NCBI GenBank assembly: GCA_905339405.1
Contig: CAJPGC010000042.1
Span: forward strand, 1-51,640
Direction of reading: 5' to 3'
Origin: an uncultured bacterium
GTDB taxonomy: Bacteria; Desulfobacterota; GWC2-55-46
Length of the DNA: 51,640 bases
Shown here: positions 1 to 7,483 of the stretch, one piece after another
Layout of the letters: each line of letters opens with the position of its first letter
Position numbering within the stretch: position 1 is the first letter of the stretch
Notes under the pieces: generated by a model
Seen by the model: only the letters and a program-made list of their open reading frames with translations
Told to the model about the DNA's origin: nothing
Database searches by the model: none
Position numbers and translations under genes: made by a program

Positions 1-63
1 ACAGCTCTCCTCATGCTCCTGTGCACGCTGGCCGTAAGGACAGCCGCTATTTTTGTATTGTAA
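1..63 (+). CDS. C-terminal end of a gene entering from the left (partial)
   Basis: The window opens in an open frame of 20 codons ending in TAA at 61-63. The visible residues are mostly hydrophobic (Leu, Ala, Ile, Val, Phe), as at the last membrane helix of a membrane protein. A hairpin follows 25 bases later. Too little is visible to name a family, and the frame could be chance. Confidence 0.3.
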   Translation, partial: TALLMLLCTLAVRTAAIFVL

Positions 64-88
64 CGGTATACTATAAAAAGTTATAAAA

Positions 89-108
89 CCCCGGAGGGCT
101 TTCCGGGG
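89..108. terminator. GC-rich hairpin, possible terminator
   Basis: CCCCGGA (89-95) pairs with TCCGGGG (102-108) around a 6-base loop. The flanks are A-rich on the plus strand, so the U tract would be on the minus-strand transcript. It may still help end the gene entering from the left. Confidence 0.4.
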
Positions 109-125
109 TAAAAAAGGCTCTGCCG

Positions 126-596
126 ATGCTCAACACATTCAGGTTCGTGCTCCTCCTCAGCGTCGTGGTCTGGGTCGGCGGCCTCATCTTTTTCACCTTC
201 TTCGTGGCCCCGAGCATCTTCAAGGTGCTTCCCAGGGAACTGGCCGGAGAGCTGGTGTCGAACATCTTCCCGAAGTACTGGGCATTAGGCTACGTGGCCG
301 GGGTCCTTTCGCTTGCGTCCCTCCTGGCCATCTCGTTCATAGAAAAGGCTTTTCCGGCGGCAAGGATACTGCTTCTGGCGTTCATGACGGCGCTTACCTT
401 CTACTCCGGCATGGTCATGGCGCCTGAAGCCAGGGCAGCACAGGTTGAACTGAAAACGGCGAAAGAACCGGCTAGGGTCCAGGAGCTCAAGAGCGAGTTC
501 CGTGCCGCCCATATGAAAAGCTACGCTGTCAACATCGCGGTCATAGTCTCCGGAGTCGTTTTCGTTTTTTTTACGGCCCGAAGCTCAAGGCTCTGA
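126..596 (+). CDS. DUF4149 family membrane protein
   Basis: A 156-residue protein with four predicted membrane helices (about residues 5-30, 53-72, 77-97, 130-150). The N-terminal pattern of a helix ending WVGG then FFTFFVAPSIF, and a conserved charged stretch before the last helix, match the DUF4149 (TMEM205-like) family, whose function is not known. It is followed after 33 bases by dodecin in the same direction. ATG at 126 is the first start after the hairpin; no strong ribosome binding site is seen. Confidence 0.75.
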   Translation: MLNTFRFVLLLSVVVWVGGLIFFTFFVAPSIFKVLPRELAGELVSNIFPKYWALGYVAGVLSLASLLAISFIEKAFPAARILLLAFMTALTFYSGMVMAPEARAAQVELKTAKEPARVQELKSEFRAAHMKSYAVNIAVIVSGVVFVFFTARSSRL

Positions 597-629
597 GGCG
601 CAAGTAAAAGAACGCTAAAGGGGGGTGTC

Positions 630-836
630 ATGGACAGGGTCTACAAAAAGATAGAGGTCGTTGGAATTTCTTCCGTTGGCTTTGACGACGCCGTAAGAAA
701 GGCCGTTGAAAAGGCCGCAGGCACTCTCCACAGCCTCGCGTGGTTCGAAGTGATGGAGCAGCACGGCCGCATAGAAAACGGCAAAGTGGCCGAGTTTCAG
801 GCTGTCGTGAAAATTGCCTTCAAGCTCGACCAGTAA
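630..836 (+). CDS. Dodecin family flavin-binding protein
   Basis: A 68-residue protein of typical dodecin length. The order MxxVYKKIEVVG, then SVGFDDAVRKAVEKA, then LxWFEVxEQxGxIENG and a C-terminal beta strand is the dodecin fold. Dodecins form hollow dodecamers that store or buffer riboflavin and FMN in the cytoplasm. The Trp in LAWFEV is the residue expected to stack on the isoalloxazine ring. The start has a good ribosome binding site (GGGGGG about 8 bases upstream). Confidence 0.9.
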   Translation: MDRVYKKIEVVGISSVGFDDAVRKAVEKAAGTLHSLAWFEVMEQHGRIENGKVAEFQAVVKIAFKLDQ

Positions 837-917
837 TTGTATTTTCCAGACCTTAAGTGTCAGGACTTCAGAAAAAATATCTAATTTTTAAATTTCAAGC
901 TCTCGCTGGATTCGCAG

Positions 918-2291
918 ATGCGCGGTAAAAACAACCTGGCGGCCTTTTTCAGTCCGTCGTCAATAGCTCTGGTAGGGGCTTCAGTGTCGCCCGGCAAGAT
1001 ATCCGGCGTCATACTGGAGAGCCTCATGAACTCGTTCTCCGGCGCGCTCTACCCGGTGAACCCGCGTTACGGCGAAGTCATGGGGCTCAAGTGCTATCCC
1101 TCGATAGAGGCAATTGGTTCTCCAATCGACCTCGCGGTATACGCGCTGGGGGCCGAAGCAATCCCCGGAGCCGTCCTCGAGGCCGGAAGAAATGTCAAGG
1201 GCGCGATAGTCGTGAGCGGCGGCTTCGCCGAGACAGGCCCAAAGGGGGCCGAGATTGAAAAAGCCCTGAAAGAGGCGGCACGCGCCGCCGGGGTGCGCGT
1301 CATCGGCCCGAACTGCATGGGCATCTACGATACTGTTTCGGGCCTCGATACCTTCTTCATACCCAAAGAGCGGGTCAGAAGGCCAGAAAGCGGCGGCCTC
1401 TCCATAATATCCCAGAGCGGCTCTTTCGCCGTGACCGCGATGGACGAGCTGGCCACCGACGGAATCGGGGTCGCCAGGGTTGTAAGCTACGGAAACAAAT
1501 CCGACGTGGACGAGGCCGACTGTCTGGACTTTCTCGCTGATGACCCGGAGACGAAGGCAATAGCCATATACATAGAGTCGATACAGGATGGCAGGCGCTT
1601 CGTTGAGGCGGCTTCGAGGTGTTCGGCGAGAAAGCCGGTAATGGCTGTGAAGGTCGGCAAGGGCGCGTCCGGAATATCGGCGGCCCGCTCGCACACCGGG
1701 GCCATTGCCGGACGTTACGAGATATACAAGGCGGCCTTCAGGAAGGCCGGAATAATAGAGCTCGACGGCTACGAGGACTTCCTCGTTGCCTGCAAGGCGT
1801 TGGGCCTGACGACCGGAGGGGCAGGCAAAAGGATCATGATAATTACCGACGGCGGCGGCATGGGCGTCAACATAGCCGACGCCTGCGAGGAGATGGGGCT
1901 TTCGGTCCCGGCGCTGCCCGAAGAGGTGAGCGATGAGCTCCGCTCCCTCTTCCCGGAATATTTCACAATAGGAAATCCTCTCGATCTTACCGGCAGCGCG
2001 ACAGACGAGTCGTTCGCGCTCGCCCTCAGCAAGACCATGTCCGGCGATTTTTACGACATGGTCATCGTGGCCGCCCTTTGGGGCCCTCCAGCTCTTACCG
2101 ACAACCTGCCCGGCATGCTCGCGCAAAAGCCGGGCTTCACCGAAAAGCCAATAATCGCCTGCACGCCCGGTGGGGCCTATTCGAGGGAAAGGATAAGGCT
2201 TTTTCACGAAGCTGGCCTTCCGGCTTTCTCTACGCCTGAGGCTGCGGTGCGCGCCGCCGCCGTACTCTCGAAGGCGGGGGTGAGACGCTGA
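918..2291 (+). CDS. Acyl-CoA synthetase (ADP-forming) alpha subunit
   Basis: A 457-residue protein with the alpha-subunit layout of ADP-forming acetate/acyl-CoA ligases. There is an N-terminal CoA-binding Rossmann domain (IALVGASVSPGK, near residue 16), a succinyl-CoA-synthetase-like middle, and the phosphohistidine loop in SARSHTGAIAG (about residue 258). The family interconverts acyl-CoA + ADP + Pi and acid + CoA + ATP. Its stop overlaps the start of the beta subunit by one base (TGATG), so the two are translationally coupled. Substrate cannot be told from sequence. No strong ribosome binding site precedes the ATG. Confidence 0.88.
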   Translation: MRGKNNLAAFFSPSSIALVGASVSPGKISGVILESLMNSFSGALYPVNPRYGEVMGLKCYPSIEAIGSPIDLAVYALGAEAIPGAVLEAGRNVKGAIVVSGGFAETGPKGAEIEKALKEAARAAGVRVIGPNCMGIYDTVSGLDTFFIPKERVRRPESGGLSIISQSGSFAVTAMDELATDGIGVARVVSYGNKSDVDEADCLDFLADDPETKAIAIYIESIQDGRRFVEAASRCSARKPVMAVKVGKGASGISAARSHTGAIAGRYEIYKAAFRKAGIIELDGYEDFLVACKALGLTTGGAGKRIMIITDGGGMGVNIADACEEMGLSVPALPEEVSDELRSLFPEYFTIGNPLDLTGSATDESFALALSKTMSGDFYDMVIVAALWGPPALTDNLPGMLAQKPGFTEKPIIACTPGGAYSRERIRLFHEAGLPAFSTPEAAVRAAAVLSKAGVRR

Positions 2292-2992
2292 TGGACGTGC
2301 GTTCGATGGAGAGGATAGTGAAGGAGACCTTGAGCCTCGGGAGGAAGGTGCTCGTCGAGCCCGAGGCAAAGGAGCTTTTGAGGCTCGCCTCTTTCCCTGT
2401 CCCGAAATCGAGGGTCGTAAAGGACGTCACGGCTGCGCTAGAGGCCGCAAGGGAGATAGGCTTCCCGGTAGCGTTGAAGCTCGTCTCCCCGGACATCATC
2501 CACAAGAGCGACGCCGGGGGCGTATTCCTCAACATCATGAACGAGAAGGAAATTGAGGAGAAGTGGTCGAGCGTTATCCTGGGCGTGGCCGATGACTACC
2601 CCACGGCCCTTATCGAGGGCTTCTTGGTAGAGGAGATGGCACCCAGGGGCGCCGAGGTCATAGTCGGCGCGATACGCGACGAGCAGTTCGGCCCTGCCGT
2701 GATGTTCGGCATAGGGGGCGTCACGGTAGAGATCATGAAGGACGTCTCTTTCAGGCTTGCGCCCATAACCAGGGAAGAGGCTTTCGAGATGATGGGAGAG
2801 GTAAAGGGGTTTCCCATCCTCACCGGCTACAGGGGGCAGACAATAAAGGACCTGGGCGCGATAGCTGACGCGCTCATCAAGCTCGGCGACATAATGGGCC
2901 GTGTCGACGGGTTGAAGGAGCTCGAGATAAACCCCCTCATCGTGCATGAAAGGGGCGCGGTCGTAGCTGACGCGAGGGCCGTTCTCGAATAG
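2291..2992 (+). CDS. Acyl-CoA synthetase (ADP-forming) beta subunit, ATP-grasp
   Basis: A 233-residue ATP-grasp subunit (ATP-grasp_5 type). The N-terminal helix region is followed by LKLVSPDIIHKSDAGGV, the nucleotide-binding strand ALIEGFLVEEMAPRGAEVIVG, and the metal-binding ELEINPLIV near the C terminus. It phosphorylates the alpha-subunit histidine using ATP, or makes ATP in the reverse direction. In many bacteria the two subunits are fused; here they are separate genes overlapping by one base. cobD begins at the next base with a GTG start, so the three genes look like one transcript. Confidence 0.88.
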   Translation: MDVRSMERIVKETLSLGRKVLVEPEAKELLRLASFPVPKSRVVKDVTAALEAAREIGFPVALKLVSPDIIHKSDAGGVFLNIMNEKEIEEKWSSVILGVADDYPTALIEGFLVEEMAPRGAEVIVGAIRDEQFGPAVMFGIGGVTVEIMKDVSFRLAPITREEAFEMMGEVKGFPILTGYRGQTIKDLGAIADALIKLGDIMGRVDGLKELEINPLIVHERGAVVADARAVLE

Positions 2993-4075
2993 GTGGCAAA
3001 GCCGAATGACATACACGGCGGGGACATCTGGCAGGCCTCACGCTCGAAAGGGACATCTCCCGAAGAGCTCCTTGACTTCAGCGCGTCCATAAACCCGCTC
3101 GGCTTTCCCGCGTCGGCCCGCAGGGCCCTTTCGAAAGCGGTAAAATCTATCTCCCCATATCCTGACCCTTCATCCGCCGGGCTGAAAGAGGCGGCAGCCG
3201 CCTTTCATTCCATAGGCATCGAAGAAGTGGTCCCGGCCAACGGCTCCAACGAGTTGATAAGCGTCATTCCGAGGCTCTTGAAGGACGGCCCCGCCATCAT
3301 CGTGGAGCCTGCGTTCAGCGAATACAAAAAAGCGCTTGGGCTCTCCGGGATAAGAGTAAAGAGCCACATACTGCGCGAAGTAGACGGCTTCAGGCTGAAC
3401 TCCGCGAAGCTAAAAAGGGCGATGGACGGCTGCAAGGCAATATACATTGCGAACCCCTCCAACCCCGCTGGCGTCCTGACGGATAAAAAAGACTTCCTCG
3501 ACGTAATTTCCCACGCAAGAAAAAAGGGCTGCCTGGTGGTAATCGACGAGGCCTTCGCGGATTTCACCGGCGTGAGCGTCATACCCGAGGCTGTAAAGGC
3601 GGGCAACGTCATCGTGCTGAGGTCGATGACGAAGTTCTACGCGATGGCGGGCCTTCGGCTCGGCTACGCGGTCGGGGCGAAAAAGCTCATGGAGCGGCTT
3701 CAGTCTTTTATCCCGGCCTGGTCTGTTAATACGCTCGCTTCCAGCGCCGGAGTTGCCGCCTTGAAAGACGGTGCGTTCAGGAAAAAGACCTTCGAGTGGT
3801 TCGAGGCGGAAAGGCGGTTCCTCTTCAGCGGGCTTGCCTCAATCGAGGGGCTTATTCCTTTTGAAAGCTCGGCCAATTACATAATGGTGAAGCTTGAAAG
3901 GGGCGTTGACGCCAGGGAGCTGAGGGCCGCCCTCTTTGAGAAGAAAGGCATGCTCATAAGAGAGCTTTCAGCCTTCCCGGGGCTCGGCCCGGAATTTTTC
4001 AGAGTGGCTGTGCTCGGCAGGGACGCCAATAAAAAGCTTATCTCGGCGTTGAGGGTTTTTTTGAGGCAGGGCTGA
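2993..4075 (+). CDS. cobD: L-threonine-O-3-phosphate decarboxylase CobD (aminotransferase class I/II)
   Basis: A 360-residue fold-type I PLP enzyme. The N-terminal HGGDIWQASR...LLDFSASINPLGFP is the CobD signature. The PLP lysine is K214 in SMTKFYAMAGLRLGY, and NPSNPAG and IDEAFADF are the other cofactor motifs. CobD makes (R)-1-aminopropan-2-ol phosphate for the cobalamin nucleotide loop. Histidinol-phosphate aminotransferase is the nearest relative, but the HGGD opening favours CobD. The start is GTG directly after the preceding stop. No other cobalamin gene is in the window. Confidence 0.82.
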   Translation: MAKPNDIHGGDIWQASRSKGTSPEELLDFSASINPLGFPASARRALSKAVKSISPYPDPSSAGLKEAAAAFHSIGIEEVVPANGSNELISVIPRLLKDGPAIIVEPAFSEYKKALGLSGIRVKSHILREVDGFRLNSAKLKRAMDGCKAIYIANPSNPAGVLTDKKDFLDVISHARKKGCLVVIDEAFADFTGVSVIPEAVKAGNVIVLRSMTKFYAMAGLRLGYAVGAKKLMERLQSFIPAWSVNTLASSAGVAALKDGAFRKKTFEWFEAERRFLFSGLASIEGLIPFESSANYIMVKLERGVDARELRAALFEKKGMLIRELSAFPGLGPEFFRVAVLGRDANKKLISALRVFLRQG

Positions 4076-4080
4076 TTACA

Positions 4081-4112
4081 GGTCATTGCGAGCACAGCGA
4101 AGCAATCTCGAG
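4081..4112. repeat. REP-like palindromic repeat fragment
   Basis: GTCATTGCGAGC followed by GCGAAGCAATCTC is the half-unit of a repeat family common in environmental bacterial genomes. A related form lies at 26467-26502. Flanking CAGGGCT and AGCCCTG can pair, so it may also form the hairpin ending the cobD transcript. Confidence 0.5.
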
Positions 4113-4178
4113 CCCTGTCTTTGTAATCGGAGCCGCTCTGCCGTTGAAGGCCCGTCAATAAGGGCGAAACCGAAGGTA

Positions 4179-4547
4179 CTAAAGGCTCACCCGGATGACG
4201 GTCTTCACGTTCCCGCGCACGTTGAAATCCCCTACTACCTCGAGCTTCCTCGGCAGGAGCGCTGCCTTGAGGTCGTCGAATATGAGGTTGGTGACGGCTT
4301 CGTGCGAGATGGCCCTGTCCCTGAACGCGTTGAGGTAGAGCTTCAGGGATTTGAGCTCAACGACTTTCTTGTCCGGGACGTAGTTTATCTTTATGGTCGC
4401 GAAGTCCGGGTAACCTGAACGGGGGCAAAGGCAGGTGAACTCCGGGAAGGATATCTCTATCGCGTAGTCCCTGTCCTGGCTGGGGTTGTCCCAGGGCTCC
4501 AGTTTCGCTTCGTCTATGGCTGCCGCGCCGTATTTTTTCTCTGTCAT
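4179..4547 (-). CDS. queF: NADPH-dependent 7-cyano-7-deazaguanine reductase QueF
   Basis: Type I (short) QueF, 122 residues from the chosen start. The catalytic motif [16 protein letters not shown] contains the nucleophile C41 and proton donor D48, and [14 protein letters not shown] is the family NADPH-binding motif. It reduces preQ0 to preQ1 in queuosine synthesis. The ATG at 4547 follows an AAGGAC-type ribosome binding site and gives the usual MTEKKYG start; an upstream ATG (4625) would add 26 unconserved residues. It is divergent from the DsrE gene. Confidence 0.93.
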   Translation of the reverse strand: MTEKKYGAAAIDEAKLEPWDNPSQDRDYAIEISFPEFTCLCPRSGYPDFATIKINYVPDKKVVELKSLKLYLNAFRDRAISHEAVTNLIFDDLKAALLPRKLEVVGDFNVRGNVKTVIRVSL

Positions 4548-4678
4548 TTTAAGGTCCTTCCTTTCTTCGTCAGGATATATTATCAGAGCCTCAAAGCCGC
4601 TGTAAAGCCCCATCCGGCTTGACACGGCCGCCCTCTCCGGAATAAAAAGGAAGGAGAGAGAATTGAAAGGAGAGAGCG

Positions 4679-5029
4679 ATGTCAGTCGTGACGATAGTTT
4701 TGCAGGACGCGCCCTATGGCAACGAGAAGGTCTGGAACGCCTTGAGGCTTTCGCAGGCGCTCGTGTCGGTGGGCTCGAAGGTGAGGATATTCCTATACGG
4801 CGACAGCGTGGCTGCGGCCAAGAAAGGACAAAACCCGCCGAAGGGCTATTATAACGTGGCCGAGATGCTCGCGGCCCTCATTGAAAAGGGCGTTGAGGTG
4901 AAGTCCTGCCTGACCTGCACGTCGGCCCGCGGACTTACCCAGGAAGACTTCATAGAGGGCGCGCTCGTCGGGAAGACGATAGACCTCGCCAGATGGGTAC
5001 ACGAGGGGGAAAAGGTGATGGTCTTCTAG
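4679..5029 (+). CDS. DsrE family protein
   Basis: A 116-residue single-domain protein with the DsrE/TusD-like fold: strand [28 protein letters not shown], then [11 protein letters not shown], then a cysteine-bearing [11 protein letters not shown] (near residue 77) where the active cysteine sits in the family. DsrE proteins relay persulfide sulfur or act as small accessory subunits. No dsr or tus genes are adjacent, so the partner is unknown. The start has a strong ribosome binding site (AAGGAGAG). A palindromic repeat begins right after the stop. Confidence 0.8.
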   Translation: MSVVTIVLQDAPYGNEKVWNALRLSQALVSVGSKVRIFLYGDSVAAAKKGQNPPKGYYNVAEMLAALIEKGVEVKSCLTCTSARGLTQEDFIEGALVGKTIDLARWVHEGEKVMVF

Positions 5030-5155
5030 CAGGTTGCTGAAAAAAGTCCATCTGCATTGCCGTCTTCGGCGCTCGTCATTGCGGCGTACATTACTAAAGT
5101 ACGCCTCACTCCTCGCTCCTTGACTCCTCGCATTTGGACCTTTTTGAGCAACCTG
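5030..5155. repeat. 126-bp intergenic palindromic repeat
   Basis: The 21-base ends are inverted repeats with two mismatches (CAGGTTGCTGAAAAAAGTCC at the left; right arm 5135-5155). An inner perfect hairpin GGCGTAC (5083-5089) / GTACGCC (5099-5105) sits in the middle. It has no coding capacity, and fits a nonautonomous hairpin repeat or bidirectional terminator between dsrE and the tRNA genes. Confidence 0.6.
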
Positions 5156-5201
5156 TCGTCCCAGCGTTTTAACATCCTTACGGACCATGGCATATTCCCT
5201 C

Positions 5202-5230
5202 TTGACAATCCCTCCTTTTTTTTGTAATTT
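5202..5230 (+). promoter_or_regulatory. Sigma-70 promoter of the tRNA genes
   Basis: TTGACA (5202-5207), a 17-base spacer, then TAATTT (5225-5230). It lies 19 bases before the mature tRNA-Arg 5' end, as expected for a stable RNA promoter. Confidence 0.6.
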
Positions 5231-5248
5231 AATTTGATTCGGTTTTAA

Positions 5249-5324
5249 GCGCCTGTAGCTCAGTGGATAGAGCATCGGCCTCCGAAGCCGAGGGTCGGAG
5301 GTTCGAATCCTCTCAGGCGCGCCA
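5249..5324 (+). tRNA. tRNA-Arg (anticodon CCG)
   Basis: A complete 76-base cloverleaf: acceptor GCGCCTG / CAGGCGC, D arm GCTC...GAGC, anticodon stem TCGGC/GCCGA with loop CTCCGAA, T arm GGAGG TTCGAAT CCTCT, and encoded CCA. The anticodon CCG reads codon CGG. tRNA-Lys follows after 66 bases. Confidence 0.97.
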
Positions 5325-5390
5325 GTCTTCTGGTGTCCTGAAAGGACAGGGGCCTGCCTCAAAGGTCTTTTTTACAACGGAATAAGTCTT

Positions 5391-5466
<76 letters not shown>

Positions 5467-5474
5467 AGATAGAG

Positions 5475-5506
5475 AAGGGGTTACGGAGAAATCTGTAGCC
5501 CCTTTT
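5475..5506 (+). terminator. Intrinsic terminator after tRNA-Lys (family founder)
   Basis: AAGGGGTTACGGA and TCTGTAGCCCCTT pair with two G.U pairs around GAAA, followed by TTTT and then GCATTTCAGTGTC. The same hairpin plus GCATTTC tail recurs at 7525, 9076, 9896 and, diverged, at 12597 and 13480. Confidence 0.85.
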
Positions 5507-5627
5507 GCATTTCAGTGTCATGTATTGTCCGGTGTGAGACGGGTGGACTGTTAGGAGTGATGAGGATTCTGGCGATATGGCAGGGGGTTTAAAAAGTACT
5601 AAAAACCTTTCTTCGCGCAGCACCTAT

Positions 5628-6326
5628 TTAAAACGCCTGCATGACCCAGCCCACGCGCCCCACGATTAGACCGCCTTTTTCCGCTTCTGCCCTTGAAAGC
5701 ACGATATCTGGAAAGACCTTGTTTTCGGCACTCAAGATAATCGTTTCGTTGGGCCCCGTGAACACCCTTCTTATGACAGCCCCTTTGCCTGGGACGCGCA
5801 CAACGTATAAAGACCCTTCCTCTATTTCCTTGCTTTTGTAGTCCAGTCCGACGACCGATCCATTCGGGATTGTAGGCGCCATCTCGTTTGTTTCGACCTT
5901 CAGGCCTAATGGGGCCAGCCTTGTAAGGCGTGCTGGAAGGATCATGGTCTCGACAAGTACTTGAAGCCTTTTGTCCCCTGAAGACATGGCAAGTTGCAGC
6001 GGAAAAACATTTACGCTGGCGAGCTCTTCCGGCCCTTCTGGACGGGTAAGGGCCTGCGAAGCCAATGTACTCCAGGGCATCTCCTCCTCAGCGACCATGG
6101 GCGATGGAGTAATACCTAAAGGCTGGCTCCCTATTTTAAATTCAAAAGATATTCCTAAAGTGTCATGGATATGCTGCAGCCTTTTTTTGCCAACGGTCTT
6201 GTGCCCACCCAATATTGCGCCTAAATCTCCCGGTGTCCAACCTAATGTTTCGGCAAGTTGTTTTGGTGTGAGTTTATGAGATTGCATATATTCTTTTAGT
6301 TTTTCAACTACGAGAGAAGTATTCAA
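5628..6326 (-). CDS. Phage-type repressor: HTH plus degenerate S24 (LexA-like) domain
   Basis: A 232-residue protein. Residues about 5-55 form an XRE-type helix-turn-helix (LTPKQLAETLGWTPGDLGAILGG). Residues about 125-230 align with the S24/LexA-like peptidase domain. Where S24 enzymes have GDSMEPTI this protein has TNEMAPTI (Ser to Glu, E148), and the catalytic Lys position in AVIRRV is Arg (R186). Self-cleavage is therefore unlikely (inference), so the repressor may be non-inducible or use the domain only to dimerise. The start is TTG (6324-6326) behind AGGAAA. A divergent promoter with an embedded palindrome lies immediately upstream. Confidence 0.8.
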   Translation of the reverse strand: MNTSLVVEKLKEYMQSHKLTPKQLAETLGWTPGDLGAILGGHKTVGKKRLQHIHDTLGISFEFKIGSQPLGITPSPMVAEEEMPWSTLASQALTRPEGPEELASVNVFPLQLAMSSGDKRLQVLVETMILPARLTRLAPLGLKVETNEMAPTIPNGSVVGLDYKSKEIEEGSLYVVRVPGKGAVIRRVFTGPNETIILSAENKVFPDIVLSRAEAEKGGLIVGRVGWVMQAF

Positions 6327-6356
6327 CTGTTTTTCCTAAAATTGGTAAAAATTCTA

Positions 6357-6384
6357 TTGACAGTATCCAAAAAATGGATATAAT
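6357..6384 (+). promoter_or_regulatory. Strong promoter with embedded operator palindrome
   Basis: TTGACA (6357-6362), a 16-base spacer, then TATAAT (6379-6384): both consensus hexamers are perfect. Within it TATCCA (6364-6369), AAAAA, TGGATA (6375-6380) is a perfect 6-5-6 inverted repeat overlapping the -10 box. This is the position expected for an operator of the divergently encoded HTH repressor. Binding is inferred. Confidence 0.75.
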
Positions 6385-6390
6385 TCCCTC

Positions 6391-6605
6391 ATCACCTTGG
6401 GAGCGTGAGATGAAAAAATGGGCCATTTTAAACTGAAAAAACTTGGGCCGGACAGACTCACGCTCCCAAAAGCCAGTCTAGCCGTCCACCCAAGACGCAC
6501 GAAGCCCCTTGATGCTGTGAGAGGTATCCTGGGGCTCGTGTGTTCGTTATAGCATACACAATTAGTTCTATCAAGCCATGCCTTTGCGTGACCTTTTTAT
6601 GCTGA
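6391..6605 (+). ncRNA. Candidate structured RNA or leader from the operator-controlled promoter
   Basis: Transcription from the promoter should start near 6391. The first bases form a 13-bp perfect stem, TTGGGAGCGTGAG (6397-6409) with CTCACGCTCCCAA (6457-6469). Its loop holds an 8-codon frame (ATG 6410, TGA at the end) behind GGGAG. A second stem joins GCACGAAGCCCC (about 6489) and GGGGCTCGTG (about 6530). A weak hairpin followed by five T's lies near 6575-6598. No family was recognised and no large protein is encoded downstream before 6950. The end is approximate. Confidence 0.4.
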
Positions 6606-6670
6606 ATTTCGACCTCAACTGGAGCAATCTGACTTGCAGGCACTTGACATACGACGCTGGAAAAAAAGGA

Positions 6671-6811
6671 TTACGCAGAAAAAAATGTTTCATAAATAGC
6701 CTGTAGCAAGATATCGCAGAGGAGATAATCTTTTGTTATCAAGGGTTTCTTGAAAAACAAGTAAGTTGCGAGCATGGGGATTATCGCTATATAAATCAGA
6801 AGCGGCGTCAT
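6671..6811 (-). CDS. Possible 46-residue small membrane protein
   Basis: A short frame from ATG at 6811 to TAA at 6671. The N terminus is hydrophobic (LLIYIAIIPMLATYLFF, about residues 4-20) followed by KKP and a mixed tail, a layout like small single-helix membrane peptides including type I toxins. AGGA lies about 6 bases before the ATG. It points toward the structured RNA on the other strand. There is no homology evidence and the frame could be chance. Confidence 0.3.
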   Translation of the reverse strand: MTPLLIYIAIIPMLATYLFFKKPLITKDYLLCDILLQAIYETFFSA

Positions 6812-6949
6812 TCCGTCCTAAAGACCCCTGGCAAGTGGATATGCCAGAGAAGGATATTCTTTACAAGGGGCACTCGGGTGCACTATACGGGAGAGTGTCA
6901 AAAAGGAGTTCCTTAATAAAGAAGGCGAGGGTATAGAAAGGAGGTTCCC

Positions 6950-7009
6950 ATGAACGTACTTCTAGAAATCCTGACCATGCCACAACTGAGGAGTATATGC
7001 CGGATGTGA
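6950..7009 (+). CDS. Possible 19-codon leader peptide
   Basis: ATG at 6950 has the best ribosome binding site of this area (AAAGGAGG, about 5 bases upstream) but runs only 19 codons to TGA at 7007-7009. It overlaps the start of the next frame (6997) in another phase. This arrangement suggests translational coupling or a leader, or a frameshifted former start of the following gene. Confidence 0.35.
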   Translation: MNVLLEILTMPQLRSICRM

Positions 7010-7230
7010 AAGAGTTCAACTCCTGCCTTGATTATCTGGGCGTGGATGATCTGAGAAAGAGGGCTGTTCAGCTTGAAGCCGAGGCAGTAATCATGCGCCG
7101 GGAGATCAAAGAGAAGGACAATAGGATAAGGGAGCTGGAATCAAGGTGTGTCTACAAGGAAAACCTCCTGCTCGAACTTCGTATAGTGCTCATGGCGCTC
7201 TGTGATAGGGCTGGGGAGGGCAAGAAATAG
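6997..7230 (+). CDS. Small coiled-coil protein, unknown function
   Basis: A 77-residue protein whose middle (about residues 18-50) is a charged heptad-type coiled coil (LRKRAVQLEAEAVIMRR, then EIKEKDNRIRELESR). The N-terminal helix and a Leu-rich C terminus flank it. GAGGAG lies 4 bases before the ATG. It overlaps the end of a 19-codon frame with a stronger ribosome binding site. It lies in the segment between tRNA-Lys and its 3'-end copy, so it is probably cargo of an integrated element. The family was not recognised. Confidence 0.5.
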   Translation: MPDVKEFNSCLDYLGVDDLRKRAVQLEAEAVIMRREIKEKDNRIRELESRCVYKENLLLELRIVLMALCDRAGEGKK

Positions 7231-7483
7231 GTCAGGCCTTAAAAAGACGCCAGTAAGAGCTATTTTTCATTACGGCATATAAATGGATGCAGGGCTGAAT
7301 TTAAGCCCACATGGGTTGGCCAGGTCCTCGACTGCCGCTTATTGACTGGCAAAAGCCACTGTTCAGTTTTTGTCCAATAACAAGCAGTATAGGCGAACAA
7401 CCCTTAGAAGCCATACCCTTTAGCGGTTTCCACATCATAGCCAGAAAGAATACCAGGTTGGACCGCTCAGTACTAAACCCTTA

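Noticed and set aside
981-2369. A 462-residue antisense frame opposite the acyl-CoA synthetase
   Set aside because: High-GC shadow of a well-supported gene; composition is Arg/Gly/Ala-rich without any domain.
6391-6469. Retron msr-msd, because of the 13-bp inverted repeat framing a structured RNA
   Set aside because: No reverse transcriptase is encoded nearby on either strand, and no priming guanosine context could be defined.
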